A DNA stretch of 64,000 nucleotides from Chaetoderma sp. LZ-2023a (GCA_034401795.1 CM067360.1:49376573-49440572); one strand, 5' to 3'; shown: positions 36,901 to 43,369, counted from the stretch's first letter. Program-made: numbers and translations. Notes: generated by a model from the letters alone, not told the origin.

Positions 36901-38340
36901 GAGCTATCACCCTTGAAAAATACAAACTTCATTAATTTAACATCCCCATACACCAAATACTGTAATGTAAGCACATATACCAGTTATAGGGAGCCGACCA
37001 GTGAATTGCCCAGCTTCCTTACATGTCCTTTCAAGCGGGGATCAAAGGGATTTGTATTGCTTGCAATGCCTTGTTATAACCTGAAATGGGTTAATTACAA
37101 AACAATATCATGCCGTTATACATCACGCTCAATCTATCATAGTTAAGATTAAACATTTGACCTCCTAAAGGCCTAATCTGAAAGAAACAGTTCCAATGTA
37201 ATAAACAGCCTGTTGAATATTTTGAAATAATTTGACTGGGATCTGGTGCTGCCTATAGCATCAATAAGTTCCTGTCAAATGAGATTTAGCATATTCACAA
37301 ACTTACCTAGGTATAATAATAACCTTGAAATGGGAGTTTCATGGATCACATAGTTAATCAACCCTGTGCACACATCATCTTATAAAATTTACCACTGGAA
37401 TAACTGGTTCGGTTACATTTCTCAAGACCACTGGAGAAGGCGTTTTGGCTGGTAAGGGTGTTAAAGAGTTAATCTAATTGTGTTTTTGTTTCAAGCTATG
37501 GATTTGAAGAATGGCGCCGGTGCTATTCATCGCGGTGAACCTAAACAAGGCAAAGCTGAATGTACTATGATCCTCTCTGATGACGACCTGGTTTCCTTGG
37601 CAAGTGGACAGCTCAATCCACAACAGGTAGAGACTTAACTCTTTCACACCTACGGCACAGATGTAACAAATTTCTTTCATAATAAAACCTGTCCCTAAAT
37701 TCAAGACTTCCATCTACTATGCTCAGCCACTTTGGCATGATTGGACCATGTTAGCTTATGTGTGTATGCTCATCTAAAAAATAAGCCAATCAATATGATA
37801 TACTGTTTACAAGATATTGTGAATGGATGGACAGGCGGATGGACAGTGATTACTATAGTCCAGATAACCAAGCTTTTTACAATGGATTTTTCCATTTTAT
37901 CCATCAATCATATGTCATAATCAACTATGGGACTTGTAGGATGATGTCATATTCAATGACGTCATGAATGACATAGATAAGTTTGTCACGAATGCTTAAT
38001 TGATGATGGACTAAGCGTTGTTGTATGTTGTTGTAATAATTGTATGTCTGCTATTTAAAAAACATGCTATTGAATATTTTGAAACTAATTTGACTGGGCG
38101 CTGTTGCTGCTATAGGCAACACTATGATCTATGATCACCAAGGTTACGTCTTGGTTATGCCTTTGGGTAAAGGTGTCTGGTGTGTCAACTGTGCTGTAGC
38201 TTTCATATCACTAAAATTCTAGGTAATGTTAATTCCTCTTTGTTTTGCAGGCCTTCATGAAAGGACAGCTGAAGATCAAGGGTAACATTATGCTGAGTCA
38301 GAAGCTTGCACAACTCTTCAAAGAGCAATCAAAACTCTAG
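6820..38340 (+). CDS. HSD17B4: HSD17B4, 3' part of gene (8 visible exons, tandem SCP2 domains)
   Basis: Peroxisomal multifunctional enzyme type 2 handles the hydratase and dehydrogenase steps of peroxisomal beta-oxidation of branched and very-long-chain acyl-CoAs. In the vertebrate protein the order is SDR dehydrogenase, hot-dog hydratase and one SCP2 domain. Visible exons are 6820-6906, 18343-18456, 22154-22298, 26130-26260, 27610-27807, 35650-35788, 37496-37626 and 38251-38340. All have AG/GT borders and compatible phases, and they read as one frame of about 344 codons to a stop. From memory the residues align with human HSD17B4 through RFAKP, PGQT, MWKEG, the A-Y-x-DL strand, WDITKDG and GNIMLSQKL. 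Unlike the human protein, two complete SCP2 domains follow each other. The protein ends QSKL, a PTS1 signal. The SDR part and the first hot-dog exons must lie left of the window. HSDL2 and SCPx also carry SCP2 domains but match less well, and neither has the hot-dog exon. Confidence 0.93.
6907..7164. other. Intron start, nothing recognised
   Basis: Sequence between the HSD17B4 hot-dog exon and the satellite. No repeat family, RNA gene or exon was recognised. Confidence 0.4.
7165..7506. repeat. 22/23-bp satellite array, left block
   Basis: Tandem units of two related kinds: ATGATGTCATAATAGTAAG plus TAAT (23 bp) and ATGATGTCATATACTAACC plus AAT (22 bp), often alternating to give a 45-bp higher-order unit. 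Each has the near-palindrome TGATGTCA. The array is interrupted at 7423-7458 by a copy of the left end of the adjacent DIRS element and continues beyond that element at 14010. Confidence 0.9.
7507..14016 (+). mobile_element. DIRS-type retrotransposon, copy C, inside a satellite array
   Basis: About 6.5 kb with inverted terminal repeats (left 7507-7700, right 13840-14016) and an internal complementary region at 13673-13773. Parts: a gag-like region (about 7770-10860, with a Lys-rich start after a poly-G run near 8850), RT (from about 10930, [18 protein letters not shown]), RNase H and methyltransferase-like region (about 11285-12120) and YR (about 12050-13080, with [12 protein letters not shown] and the DHYLRD end). 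It belongs to the same family as copies A and B but to a distinctly diverged subfamily. Its two ITRs still resemble each other strongly, so the copy is moderately young. It is clearly broken, with roughly ten or more interruptions. Satellite of the same kind flanks both ends. Confidence 0.9.
13673..13773. repeat. Internal complementary region of DIRS copy C
   Basis: GTTAGGGAGGTAAGTATG and its inverted partner CATACTTACCTCCCTAAC lie about 45 bp apart. The first half is complementary to the element's left end, with the CATCATGAGAACATACTTAC motif also seen at 7510. Confidence 0.8.
14010..14815. repeat. 22/23-bp satellite array, right block
   Basis: About 35 units of the same 23-bp (TAATAGTAAGTAATATGATG type) and 22-bp (ATACTAACCAATATGATG type) repeats as at 7165-7506. 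The 23-bp form is commoner here. The block begins immediately at the right end of DIRS copy C. Confidence 0.9.
14816..15314. other. Intron with a CCA-type trinucleotide-rich stretch
   Basis: No exon seen. At about 15171-15245 there is an imperfect ACC/CCA/AAC trinucleotide microsatellite. The rest is unremarkable AT-rich intron of HSD17B4. Confidence 0.5.
15410..16435. repeat. Seven-copy degenerate tandem repeat, period about 153 bp
   Basis: Inside D1. The landmark TACAGAATTTTGATTGGTCA recurs in degenerate form at about 15491, 15643, 15796, 15951, 16106, 16259 and 16412, a spacing of 152-155 bp. Each unit also has GATTTCAACCAAATTTGGCT and GGCCATCTTGGATTTT. Because 153 is divisible by 3, long chance open frames run through the array on both strands. 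Confidence 0.8.
16436..18006 (+). repeat. Second dispersed repeat D2 nested in D1
   Basis: Again starts with the hairpin form CTAACCTGGCCAGAATGGTC followed by AAGTGAGCTTATGCCATGG and ends GGGCCTCTTGTT at 17995-18006. The D1 phrase GATTGGTCAA ... GGCCATCTTGGATTTTC is interrupted at 16435 and resumes at 18007, so D2 is the younger insertion. Confidence 0.7.
18343..18456 (+). CDS. HSD17B4: HSD17B4 exon: last hot-dog strand and linker to SCP2
   Basis: A 114-bp phase 0-0 exon, with acceptor ATCCATAG and donor GTAAGA. The peptide begins [17 protein letters not shown], which aligns with the human segment VQETGDIVISNAYVDL, and continues into an Ala/Glu/Ser-rich linker that ends DNVE. The linker is acidic and probably flexible, separating the hydratase from the first SCP2 domain. 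Confidence 0.92.
18540..20690 (+). repeat. P2 palindromic MITE copy, split by a hAT-like element
   Basis: The left part (18540-18807) has the P2 landmarks TTAATAAGCATACTGTTGAA, AATTTGACTGGGTGCTG, the inverted arm TTTTTTCAAAATATTCAACA and GGGATCGATCGATC. The right part resumes at 20639 with GTGGAGCTTAGCTAGAGATG. The hAT-like element 18808-20638 separates them. Confidence 0.7.
18808..20638. mobile_element. Non-autonomous hAT-like element H1 with 8-bp target duplication
   Basis: An 1831-bp element with terminal inverted repeats CAGTGTTGCCC ... GGGCAACACTG. The flanks are GCAATGTG (18800-18807) and GCAACGTG (20639-20646), an 8-bp duplication with one mismatch. Near the left end, GGGGGTCCCA-type boxes recur four or five times (18833-18930). 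No transposase frame is seen. A fragment of P1 palindromic repeat lies at about 18995-19075. A shorter inverted relative is at 51208-52269. Confidence 0.85.
20691..21139. other. Intronic sequence, nothing recognised
   Basis: No exon, RNA gene or clear repeat family identified between the split P2 copy and the next hAT-like fragment. Confidence 0.35.
21140..21646 (-). mobile_element. Fragment of hAT-like element (family of 42178-43240)
   Basis: Reverse-oriented half copy. Its outer end AATCGTGCAAGCCTA is at 21632-21646, and the inner part (CTGCAGCGAAAGAAAGAAAA, TAGCTGGTTTTCTCAATGAC) matches 42470-42560 and 63180-63245 inverted. It has a G11 run at 21303-21313 and no second terminus. Confidence 0.7.
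21647..22153. other. Intron before SCP2 exon, no gene seen
   Basis: AT-rich intron. A weak P2-like fragment is possible around 21995-22065 (AATTTGACTGCATGTCATTG). Nothing else recognised. Confidence 0.35.
22154..22298 (+). CDS. HSD17B4: HSD17B4 exon: SCP2 domain 1, first third
   Basis: A 145-bp exon, phase 0 to 1, between an AG acceptor and GTGAGT. It encodes 48 residues with the core [14 protein letters not shown], then [13 protein letters not shown] and AVTW. This is the N-terminal helix and first strands of an SCP2 fold, which binds fatty acyl-CoA or sterol. Its counterpart in the second module is the exon at 35650-35788, with the same phases and about two thirds nucleotide identity. Confidence 0.95.
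22624..22750. repeat. 127-bp near-perfect hairpin in the 5' part of Penelope-like copy 2
   Basis: Two 63-bp arms separated by one base (22687). The arms match at 58 of 63 positions by eye. They begin GGTTTCGACTGGTC and meet at GGATCGAAATC/GATTTCGATCC. The candidate start of the upstream frame (ATG at 22638) lies inside the left arm. Confidence 0.9.
22638..23555 (+). CDS. Upstream frame (ORF1-like) of Penelope-like copy 2
   Basis: 305 codons with no stop, ending TAA-free until 23555. Composition is charged. A predicted helical segment (about residues 125-235, rich in K, E, L) is followed by a basic stretch with SPPKRRR (a likely nuclear signal), [11 protein letters not shown] and a C-terminal NLLKQFER. 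No catalytic motif is recognised. It precedes the RT frame by about 110 bp. It could be a nucleic-acid-binding accessory protein of the element. The true start is unsure because the first 35 residues come from the hairpin. Confidence 0.6.
   Translation: MKSYKEFLMPDHLDRNPISIQLIKHKKFFRRFHDQSKPIHIPREVCIQLSCIPYLDALYWLMAASTSLILCRSSETLVDLMKDTGLGEDQHPRKRTRPNENDIDENTVFHENPKKRPTIPAELQGSYKQWRNSSCKLVKIQLQMDKLELSIASGKVIPLLQINCRYVPPSDDTTIEKEWEKHIKESSLHLTGQFLDLLRTRATTLTDRVKRVKAGFKAAAETSDVVLEAERAVRSTILKTRDRSTSPPKRRRTEGATQTKQRTQKRRPEKLNKHEFCNIWDKVQKNDKNFDTLNKVLNLLKQFER
26130..26260 (+). CDS. HSD17B4: HSD17B4 exon: SCP2 domain 1, middle third
   Basis: A 131-bp exon, phase 1 to 0, acceptor TTTTGCAG and donor GTAGAT. 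With the base carried over it encodes 44 residues running from [10 protein letters not shown] to GELNPQQ and includes TMILSDEDL, the usual SCP2 core. It differs from the exon at 37496-37626 at only about 9 of 131 positions, and the first 88 bases differ at two. The flanking exon pairs are far more diverged. Confidence 0.96.
26368..26587. mobile_element. P1 palindromic TTAA-flanked MITE, intronic copy
   Basis: TTAACACTCAAGCG at the left and GAGGGTTAA at the right enclose a diverged palindrome with GACCAAGAGAAG, CACTGGAATGATGGGCTCG and CGGTCATTCCAGTG. It starts about 110 bp after the SCP2 middle exon of HSD17B4. Confidence 0.7.
26588..27609. other. HSD17B4 intron, no gene seen
   Basis: Contains GATTTTCACCAAACTTTG and similar phrases typical of old dispersed repeats. 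No exon or RNA gene recognised. Confidence 0.4.
27610..27807 (+). CDS. HSD17B4: HSD17B4 exon: SCP2 domain 1 end plus P/A/S-rich linker
   Basis: A 198-bp, phase 0-0 exon (acceptor TTTTACAG, donor GTAAGT). The first 26 codons, [17 protein letters not shown] onward to FKAQ, finish the SCP2 fold. The following 40 codons form a low-complexity linker of Lys, Pro, Ala and Ser that ends in a Ser run and TDQ. A second perfect donor, CAA followed by GTAAGT at 27688, lies exactly where the SCP2 homology ends and is also phase 0. Its use would delete the linker without a frameshift. Confidence 0.95.
28060..28215. repeat. Short degenerate tandem repeat (GTCATTG-GGC type)
   Basis: About nine spaced copies of a 14-20 bp unit with the core TCATTGG or TCATTGAGGCAT. 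Seen in GTCATTGAGGCATACCCC, CATCATTGGGCCATACC and GTCATTGAGGCATTC. Confidence 0.55.
28345..28700 (-). mobile_element. P2 palindromic MITE, reverse copy
   Basis: Left end CCATTTCTAGCTTTGCCCGC, centre hairpin TGTTGAATATTTTGAAACTA / CAAAATATTCAACA at 28462-28542, then GTGATGTCAGCCCACATGTG and GAGTGACAGATCAGATTC. Layout is inverted relative to 54983-55377. Confidence 0.75.
28701..29109. other. Intron with a diverged P1-like fragment
   Basis: GTTTACCCTTTCATGGTTAA near 28727 and CCGTTAATGGGTTAA near 28915 look like remnants of a TTAA-flanked P1 element. No exon seen. Confidence 0.4.
29110..29303. repeat. Left inverted terminal repeat of DIRS copy B
   Basis: TTTCACTTCAAGAGTATACT at the end, then TTACCTCCCTAATACTC, GTTAGGTGCCCCTAC and GCGCATGCGCCGACTAGTAC, up to TAATTTATTGG. 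Matches 35378-35578 inverted except for the outermost 15-30 bases, which differ between the two ends as expected for DIRS1-type elements. Confidence 0.88.
35209..35312. repeat. Internal complementary region of DIRS copy B
   Basis: The first half, up to CTTGAAGTGAAA, is the reverse complement of the left end. The second half, from AATCTCGGATTTC, is the reverse complement of the right end. The join corresponds to the circle junction and fixes both element ends at 29110 and 35578 to within a base or two. Confidence 0.9.
35378..35578. repeat. Right inverted terminal repeat of DIRS copy B
   Basis: Ends GATTTCGTTT at 35578. Contains GGGAGGTAAGTATC at 35528-35541, a consensus 5' splice site in the sense orientation of HSD17B4, 117 bp before the exon at 35650. 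Confidence 0.88.
35650..35788 (+). CDS. HSD17B4: HSD17B4 exon: SCP2 domain 2, first third
   Basis: A 139-bp exon, phase 0 to 1, acceptor CATGTATAG and donor GTAAGT. It encodes [32 protein letters not shown] and AVTW. Same architecture as 22154-22298, two codons shorter at the start. The right end of a DIRS retrotransposon lies only 71 bp upstream, so the 3' splice site and branch point sit in a very short stretch of original intron. Confidence 0.95.
35855..36010. repeat. P2-type palindromic fragment
   Basis: TTAACCATTTAACACGC at the left, then CTGAATGTTTTGACAGTAAT, TTGACTGGGAG and the inverted arm TCTAAAATATTTAACAGG, with GAATTTCAAGAGTTAAGG at the right. A diverged member of the TTAA-ended variant of P2 also seen at 56998-57212. 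Confidence 0.6.
36340..36940. repeat. Four-copy degenerate tandem repeat, period about 145 bp
   Basis: Each unit has AACCAAATTCGGAATATAGC-like, CTTGAAAAATACAAACTT-like and AATAACTTG landmarks; units start near 36355, 36490, 36645 and 36795. Repeat of unknown class in the intron between the first and middle exons of SCP2 domain 2. Confidence 0.65.
36941..37495. repeat. Intron with partial P2 and P1 copies
   Basis: P2 centre arm TGTTGAATATTTTGAAATAA at about 37211-37230. Right half of a P1 element at 37385-37473, TTACCACTGGAATAACTGG to GGTGTTAAAGAGTTAA, which stops 22 bp before the SCP2 exon acceptor. Confidence 0.6.
37496..37626 (+). CDS. HSD17B4: HSD17B4 exon: SCP2 domain 2, middle third
   Basis: A 131-bp exon, phase 1 to 0, acceptor TTTCAAG and donor GTAGAG. 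It encodes 44 residues from [10 protein letters not shown] to GQLNPQQ. The 5' two thirds is almost base-identical to 26130-26260, including silent sites. The intron sequence on either side does not obviously match between the two copies. Confidence 0.96.
37880..38130 (+). mobile_element. P2 palindromic MITE, 5' part
   Basis: TGGATTTTTCCATTTTATCC (terminal repeat form), CATATGTCATAATCAACTAT, GTCACGAATGCTTAATTGAT, TGATGGACTAAGCGTTGTTG and ATTGAATATTTTGAAACTAA are the consecutive P2 landmarks. The copy stops just after the central arm. It lies in the last HSD17B4 intron. Confidence 0.7.
38251..38340 (+). CDS. HSD17B4: HSD17B4 last exon: SCP2 domain 2 end and PTS1 signal
   Basis: Acceptor TGTTTTGCAG. 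Thirty codons counting the TAG stop at 38338-38340. The residues run from [17 protein letters not shown] to FKEQSKL. The final SKL is the canonical type 1 peroxisomal targeting signal, so the protein is expected in the peroxisome matrix. A polyadenylation hexamer follows about 100 bp downstream. Confidence 0.96.
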   Translation, partial: AFMKGQLKIKGNIMLSQKLAQLFKEQSKL

Positions 38341-38437
38341 CCATGTGACCTGATTATCATCGTCATCATTATCACCATCTTCATCAGCATCTAGATACAC
38401 TCCAAAGAGAAAACCTATCAAGTCAGACATCTGTTGC

Positions 38438-38443
38438 AATAAA
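38438..38443 (+). terminator. HSD17B4 polyadenylation signal
   Basis: AATAAA lies 98 bp after the stop codon, with T/G-rich sequence following within about 60 bp. It is the first canonical hexamer downstream. Confidence 0.7.
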
Positions 38444-39016
38444 AGTCCTGTCTACATAGAAATCACTGGTTTCAAATTGATTGTAAACCATTGTCTTTGA
38501 TTTGTCAAGATTATGATTTCTTGTGATCATTCTAGAGATATTAGAAAGCAATTTGTTAAACGTATGCATGCATGTTGGGCGCATGCGGGCATATATGCCT
38601 ACATATCTATGCATGTGTGGATGCCTACCTTGCCATAACATTCTGTCTTCTAAGTGCTACATTATGATAATAAGCTACTTTCTGTGAATATTTGACTAAT
38701 TTACAAGACAATCAAGTATCAGTTTCTGAGTAATTTTGTTATGTATTTTGTTAATGTTTGTTGTGAGGGATCCTTGCATTCATATGATCTGGTGAAACAG
38801 TCAGAATGTTCAACTCTTTCCTCTTCATATGTCGAGAGAAATATCTTTTGACGACCAAAATTAATCATTCACAAGAAAGTAAGTTTCCCTGTCGTCCTTG
38901 AAATTAGCATTCTGGGAATTCGGGGTTTCAATTAGATTCCAACACGCATAACATACTGGGCGGAACTTGGCTAGAAAATGGTGGGACATAGATAGAAACG
39001 GGCAGGACATCACTAG
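38444..39016. other. Downstream of HSD17B4, fragments only
   Basis: After the polyA site there is ordinary AT-rich sequence, with a P2 3' fragment near 38895-39010 (CATTCTGGGAATTCGGGG, ACTGGGCGGAACTTGGCTAG). No gene seen. Confidence 0.4.
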
Positions 39017-39935
39017 ACATAGATCCTCTCCTTCTTCTTCTTCTTTTCGATCGCTGGTATCACACTTGGAGAGCCGTTCTCAAGATGAAATCTGTGGTTT
39101 TCTGCAGTTCTTCCACAGGCCCATACAGCTTTTCAAGAAAAGAGGTTGACAAAGGCCAGATCTCTTCTCTCAGCAGCTGATACGTACTGCAACATTGAAG
39201 TATGTGCTCTGTGGTCTGTTCTGCTTCTCCACAAGGACAAGCGGGCGATGTCGTAAGGTGGAACCGCCTGTACATGTGTTGGTTTAGTCTGTTGTGTCCA
39301 GTTCTGAGACGAAAAATGGTCACTTGCTCTGGCCTCGAGAGATGATGGTAGGCATCTTCTGATTGAGGTGTTCTATAGAGTGACTTGATGATAGTCTTCA
39401 TCTCTGTATGGGTAACCATGTTTTCTGTCTGATCCTCTTCTGCACCCACCTTTGCCATCTTGTCTGCTTCCTCATTTCCTTGGACTCCACAGTGTGAGGG
39501 GATCCACTGCAATGCTATCCGAAAGCATTTGATGGTTTGTAGTGCTTCTTCAAGTTGTGGCAGCTTACCTTTGGTGATAGCCTCAAGGATGGAGCGGGCA
39601 TCAGATAAAAAGACAATCTGTGCAATACGGTCTGCTGTTCTGCTGATGGTATTAGCTGCATGAACCAGTGCTTCGACTTCAGCTCTGTAGTTTGTGCAGT
39701 GTTTGCCTGTCGGTATTGCAGCTGACTCATGTTGTCCGTTTGGATACTGTATGTGCAGTCTAGCACCTCCGCTCCTAATTGCATCTTTGGCTGATTCATC
39801 TGTGTAGATCCTTATCCATGTCTCCCGAGGGTACATTTCTTGGCATCTTTGGCTGATTCATCTGTGTAGATCCTTATCCATGTCTCCTGAGGGTACATTT
39901 CATGGCTAGGGTCAGGGCCTTCTTGCTCACATCAC
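39017..39935 (-). mobile_element. LINE 3' fragment with RNase H (I/Jockey-like non-LTR retrotransposon)
   Basis: The - strand frame 39836-39060 gives 258 residues: a type I RNase H with all four catalytic acidic positions visible (YTDES, YRAEVEAL, LSDARS, GNEEADKMAK), IPSHCGVQGN, then a domain LRTGHNRLNQHMYR and the Cys/His motif CPCGEAEQTTEHILQCC typical of the C-terminus of I-clade LINE ORF2. It ends in a short (GAA)n tail at 39017-39035. The upstream endonuclease and RT are absent, so the copy is 5' truncated. A 62-bp tandem duplication (39781-39842 and 39843-39904) sits at the start of the RNase H. Confidence 0.85.
39060..39836 (-). CDS. RNase H / C-terminal domain of truncated LINE ORF2
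   Basis: Open for 258 codons with no internal stop. The first Met (MYPRETWIRIYTDES) is only the first methionine of the surviving frame. In a complete element this would be the tail of a much longer ORF2. RNase H would remove the RNA strand after reverse transcription. Preservation of D-E-D-D suggests a recent insertion. Confidence 0.8.
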   Translation of the reverse strand: MYPRETWIRIYTDESAKDAIRSGGARLHIQYPNGQHESAAIPTGKHCTNYRAEVEALVHAANTISRTADRIAQIVFLSDARSILEAITKGKLPQLEEALQTIKCFRIALQWIPSHCGVQGNEEADKMAKVGAEEDQTENMVTHTEMKTIIKSLYRTPQSEDAYHHLSRPEQVTIFRLRTGHNRLNQHMYRRFHLTTSPACPCGEAEQTTEHILQCCSTYQLLREEIWPLSTSFLEKLYGPVEELQKTTDFILRTALQV

Positions 39936-41272
39936 TGTTCATCTTTGGTTGTGAGATGAGGTACTGTGGTGCGAATAGCTATGCTCTCTAGTTTGTTTTC
40001 CCAGGGTGGATCCTCTCTATTGGCTAATTAAACAGTATAGGAGTTATCACCATTGTTGAATATTATTGTCAGTAAAGGGTTAGAAGGAATGGGAAGGAAA
40101 ATGTGCCTTTGGAAATGTTGATAAATTTAGATTTCACAGAAAATTATGTAGTTTTGTGTCTGTGTCTCTGTGTGCATGTGTTAAATGCATAAATTAATGT
40201 TAGCAAACATCGTGTAATAAATTTAAAAAATAGTCTTGCAAACATGGCAGTTGTGATATAATTAATTCTGAACAATTTAAACCTCGATGTAAATTTCATT
40301 ATTGATGCGAGCAATGGATAATATAAGAATTGTGATAATATAATGTAAATTGTTTTTTATAAATTAATTATTAAAAATGTATAGGTTTTTTATATCTCAT
40401 TTCATATCGGTGTCATCACAAAATATATCATCGCTACAAGTCTCAGTTTGTGTGTTGTTAATTATGTTAGGACTCCATATCGGTTTCTACATTATTTAAT
40501 ATCCAAGACATATTCTGCTAGAGATTTTGAAACTAATTTAACTGTTGCTGCAGAAGTCAAATTAGTTTCATAATAATACACTTAGATCAATAAGATGTTG
40601 AATCTTAACTATCTGTATGTATGGTAGCTATATGTAAAATAGCCATTCTTTAAAGGTCAGCAAAATCAAGATCTTTGTTCATTTAAAAGCCTAAAGGTAT
40701 TCTCTGAAAATTTACCATTAGGAGAACTGGCTCGTTTATCAAGCCAGCCATTTCAGTAGTAAATTGTCAAAAAAAACTCCTTGGCCTGCAAATGGACATA
40801 TCTGTAGACGGGATTTGGCTTCTTTTGTCCGTATCATGGCCAGTTTGGAACAGTAAGCTCCAATGCTGTGTAAGAATTGAGCCAAACCAGATGAGTTCTT
40901 TAAAAACAGCTCGTACAGAGATGCAAACAGCCCAGAATGCAATAAAATCTTCACCTTATTCACCTTACTGACGGATGTGCTGTTTTAATGCTACAAAATA
41001 TGTCAGATTTCTGTTTAGACATATGAAATCTATCACCCAAGCTTTTGCCATTTGAGTTTGATTAAAATTAGCCAGGCAATTAATGAGCAAGTAGTCTTTT
41101 CACACTTTCATGGTCAAGCCTGTCAGAAATGTCTTCTATAGAGGTTTTGAGAAATATACATTTGTAGGCGAAAACTTTGAACAGTTTCCATAGAAATGGT
41201 TGGTTCAATAAATGGAGCCAGTTATTCATATGAACGATTTCTAAATTAATCTTCATAGATGATCTTGATAAT
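39936..41272. other. Intergenic, MITE fragments, no gene
   Basis: A P2-type arm pair at about 40510-40575 (TTTTGAAACTAATTTAACTG and GTCAAATTAGTTTCATAATA), a P1 fragment at 40705-40805 (ACTGGCTCGTTTATCAAGCC, CTTGGCCTGCAAATGGACAT) and GGTTTTGAGAAATATACATT remnants. No exon or RNA gene seen. Confidence 0.5.
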
Positions 41273-41483
41273 TAACCCTTAAATGGGCATACTGGCCAAA
41301 ACTGTGCTATGTTCCTATGGAATGTCCATTTACAGGCCAAGAGAAAACAATTTTTGAAAATTTACCAACTGAGCCAGTCATTCGTGATACATTTTCAAAA
41401 ATTGTATTCTCTTGGCTTCTAAATGGACATTCAATAAGAAAATATGAAATTTTTTGGACCAAATTTGACCATTAAAGGGTTAA
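41273..41483. mobile_element. P1 palindromic TTAA-flanked MITE
   Basis: TTAACCCTTAAATGGGCATA at the left and CCATTAAAGGGTTAA at the right. The palindromic arms carry ATTTACAGGCCAAGAGAAAA and TTCTCTTGGCTTCTAAATGG. Confidence 0.8.
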
Positions 41484-42177
41484 AAGATTAGAGAATTTTC
41501 TGACTTAGAAAATCCAAGATGACTGACCAAACCTTCCATGAAGAACAGCGAGCCGAGATTACACACCCCTGCCCTCCCATTTTTATCACATTTTAACGAT
41601 TTTTCAAATTTCCTGGATTTTTTCAGATCATGCCCACAGTTGAGAAATCCTAGTGTACAGTCACACCCTTATTTGCTTTAAAATTTAAGCCAAATCTGAG
41701 ATGGACCTGTAAATTCCAGGATATCCATAATTATTTGATCTGGTTTAGCTGTGTTTTTATCTGGATCACTGCCAAGTCTTGAAATCCTATTTTACAGTAA
41801 GTTCCTTTGTCGTGTTAAAATTTGAGCCAAATCTGATCTCTAGTATTTAAGATACAGCTCCAGACAAACAGTCTAATCCTAATACAATACCCTCTTTTCC
41901 CTTACGGGGCGAGGGTAATCAGATTTCTGTATAGAGTCTAAATCCTAACACCTAAAGTCCTTTCACTCAAGTTCCAAGCAAGCTTATTTAAAATCTTGAA
42001 GATTTAATTTAATGTTCCAGCGGTCCCAAACTGCATTGTATGAATGGTCCCAAGCTACATTATGAGTATATACCCTCAAAAGGACTATTATGAGAATTGC
42101 CGAGTAGTCAGCTTTTAAATGATTTACACGATTTTCAGAAAATCCAAGATGGCCACCAAGAAAAGGTGATCAATTAG
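41484..42177. repeat. Dispersed repeat-like intergenic sequence
   Basis: Recurring phrases AAAATCCAAGATGGCC, AAGTCTTGAAATCCTA and GCCAAATCTGA in several degenerate copies, related in style to 55750-56050 and 60240-60480. No gene seen. Confidence 0.45.
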
Positions 42178-43240
42178 TAGGCTTGCGAGATTTTTCGATT
42201 TAATCGTGAAGTTCGATTTATTTTTAAACTCGTGATTTTTACGATGTAATTCAGGAAAAATCGGAAAATCATCAAAAATTTAATATTTGTTTAAAATCTG
42301 AAGTGTGTACTTTTCCGTCGCATTCTAGCAGTACATGAGTACAATTATAATCGATTCACACCTGTGTTCATTGTGTGTATATCCTGCCGTGCCATGCACG
42401 TGTGAAATAATTACTCATCACAACACAAAGCACTATGATAAACAAGCTAACAATAGCTAGATAACACCTTTGTTATTGAGAAAACCAGCTAGTTACTCCA
42501 TCGAATCGCCATATCATTTTCTTTCTTTCGCTGCAGACCCCGAGTCTGTCGTGAAATACCAAGTATATATATATTTAGTTGCAGAGTGTTAGGCAATAAT
42601 CAGTGAACATAATTCTTTTTAATTCTAGAGTTAGCAATTTCAATTAATAACATGGTCAGGCGGTGTAATAATTGTTCCTCTTTGACTGGATTATCATGTC
42701 TAATTAAAGAAAATAAAGCAACAACTGTGTGTTCTGTTGATCATGAGTAAATGTAAATCGTACAGTCTCAAAGCAACTGCACTATAGGATGAGTTTACAC
42801 CGTCACTCTCGTAGCTACTGGATGCTACCGTCCTATTTATGTGGATTGCGCACTATCTCCCCAGGTACTAATATTAGCGTCTTCGCACTAAACTCATCCT
42901 ACAAAGCGGAAGCTGATACACATCTATTGATATTTTGTCGAATTTTGATGAAATAAACGATTTTTATTAAACTATACGCAATATTTAGGCGGTCCCAATT
43001 CATAATTTCACTCCCGCGATGATGTCTATAACGTATACATTAAGCATAGTCATAAGATGTTAAGGATTTGTCGCATGAAATTGCGTTCTAATTTTGTACT
43101 ATATTTTACCAGTTTTCGTGACTTGTCATGTTACCCCGCTTTGTACTTTTGGGAATTTGGACCTACGATTTAATCGAAAATCGTAATTTTTTTTTACAAA
43201 TTCAATCACGATGTTTCAAAGCAAAAATTGTGCAAGCCTA
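42178..43240. mobile_element. Non-autonomous hAT-like element H5
   Basis: 1063 bp bounded by TAGGCTTGCGAGATTTTTCG and AATTGTGCAAGCCTA, with flanks TCAATTAG and CCAATCAG (8 bp, two mismatches). Subterminal sequence is rich in CGATTTAATCG. A second copy begins at 62887 and an inverted half copy is at 21140-21646. No transposase frame is recognised. Confidence 0.8.
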
Positions 43241-43369
43241 CCAATCAGATTTCTGCACAGATGATCAGAGGCCTACGACGCTAACGGTTCTTTCAGCCAG
43301 TTTGATTAAATTCATCTGAGCATTTAATTGACAATAGCCAGTAACCATGAGATCAGCTCACTTAGCTCT

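Noticed and set aside
18343-38340. Assignment of the SCP2 exons to HSDL2 or SCPx instead of HSD17B4
   Set aside because: The exons at 6820-6906 and 18343-18456 match the hot-dog end of HSD17B4, and the SCP2 text ([16 protein letters not shown]) is closer to HSD17B4 than to HSDL2 or SCP2.
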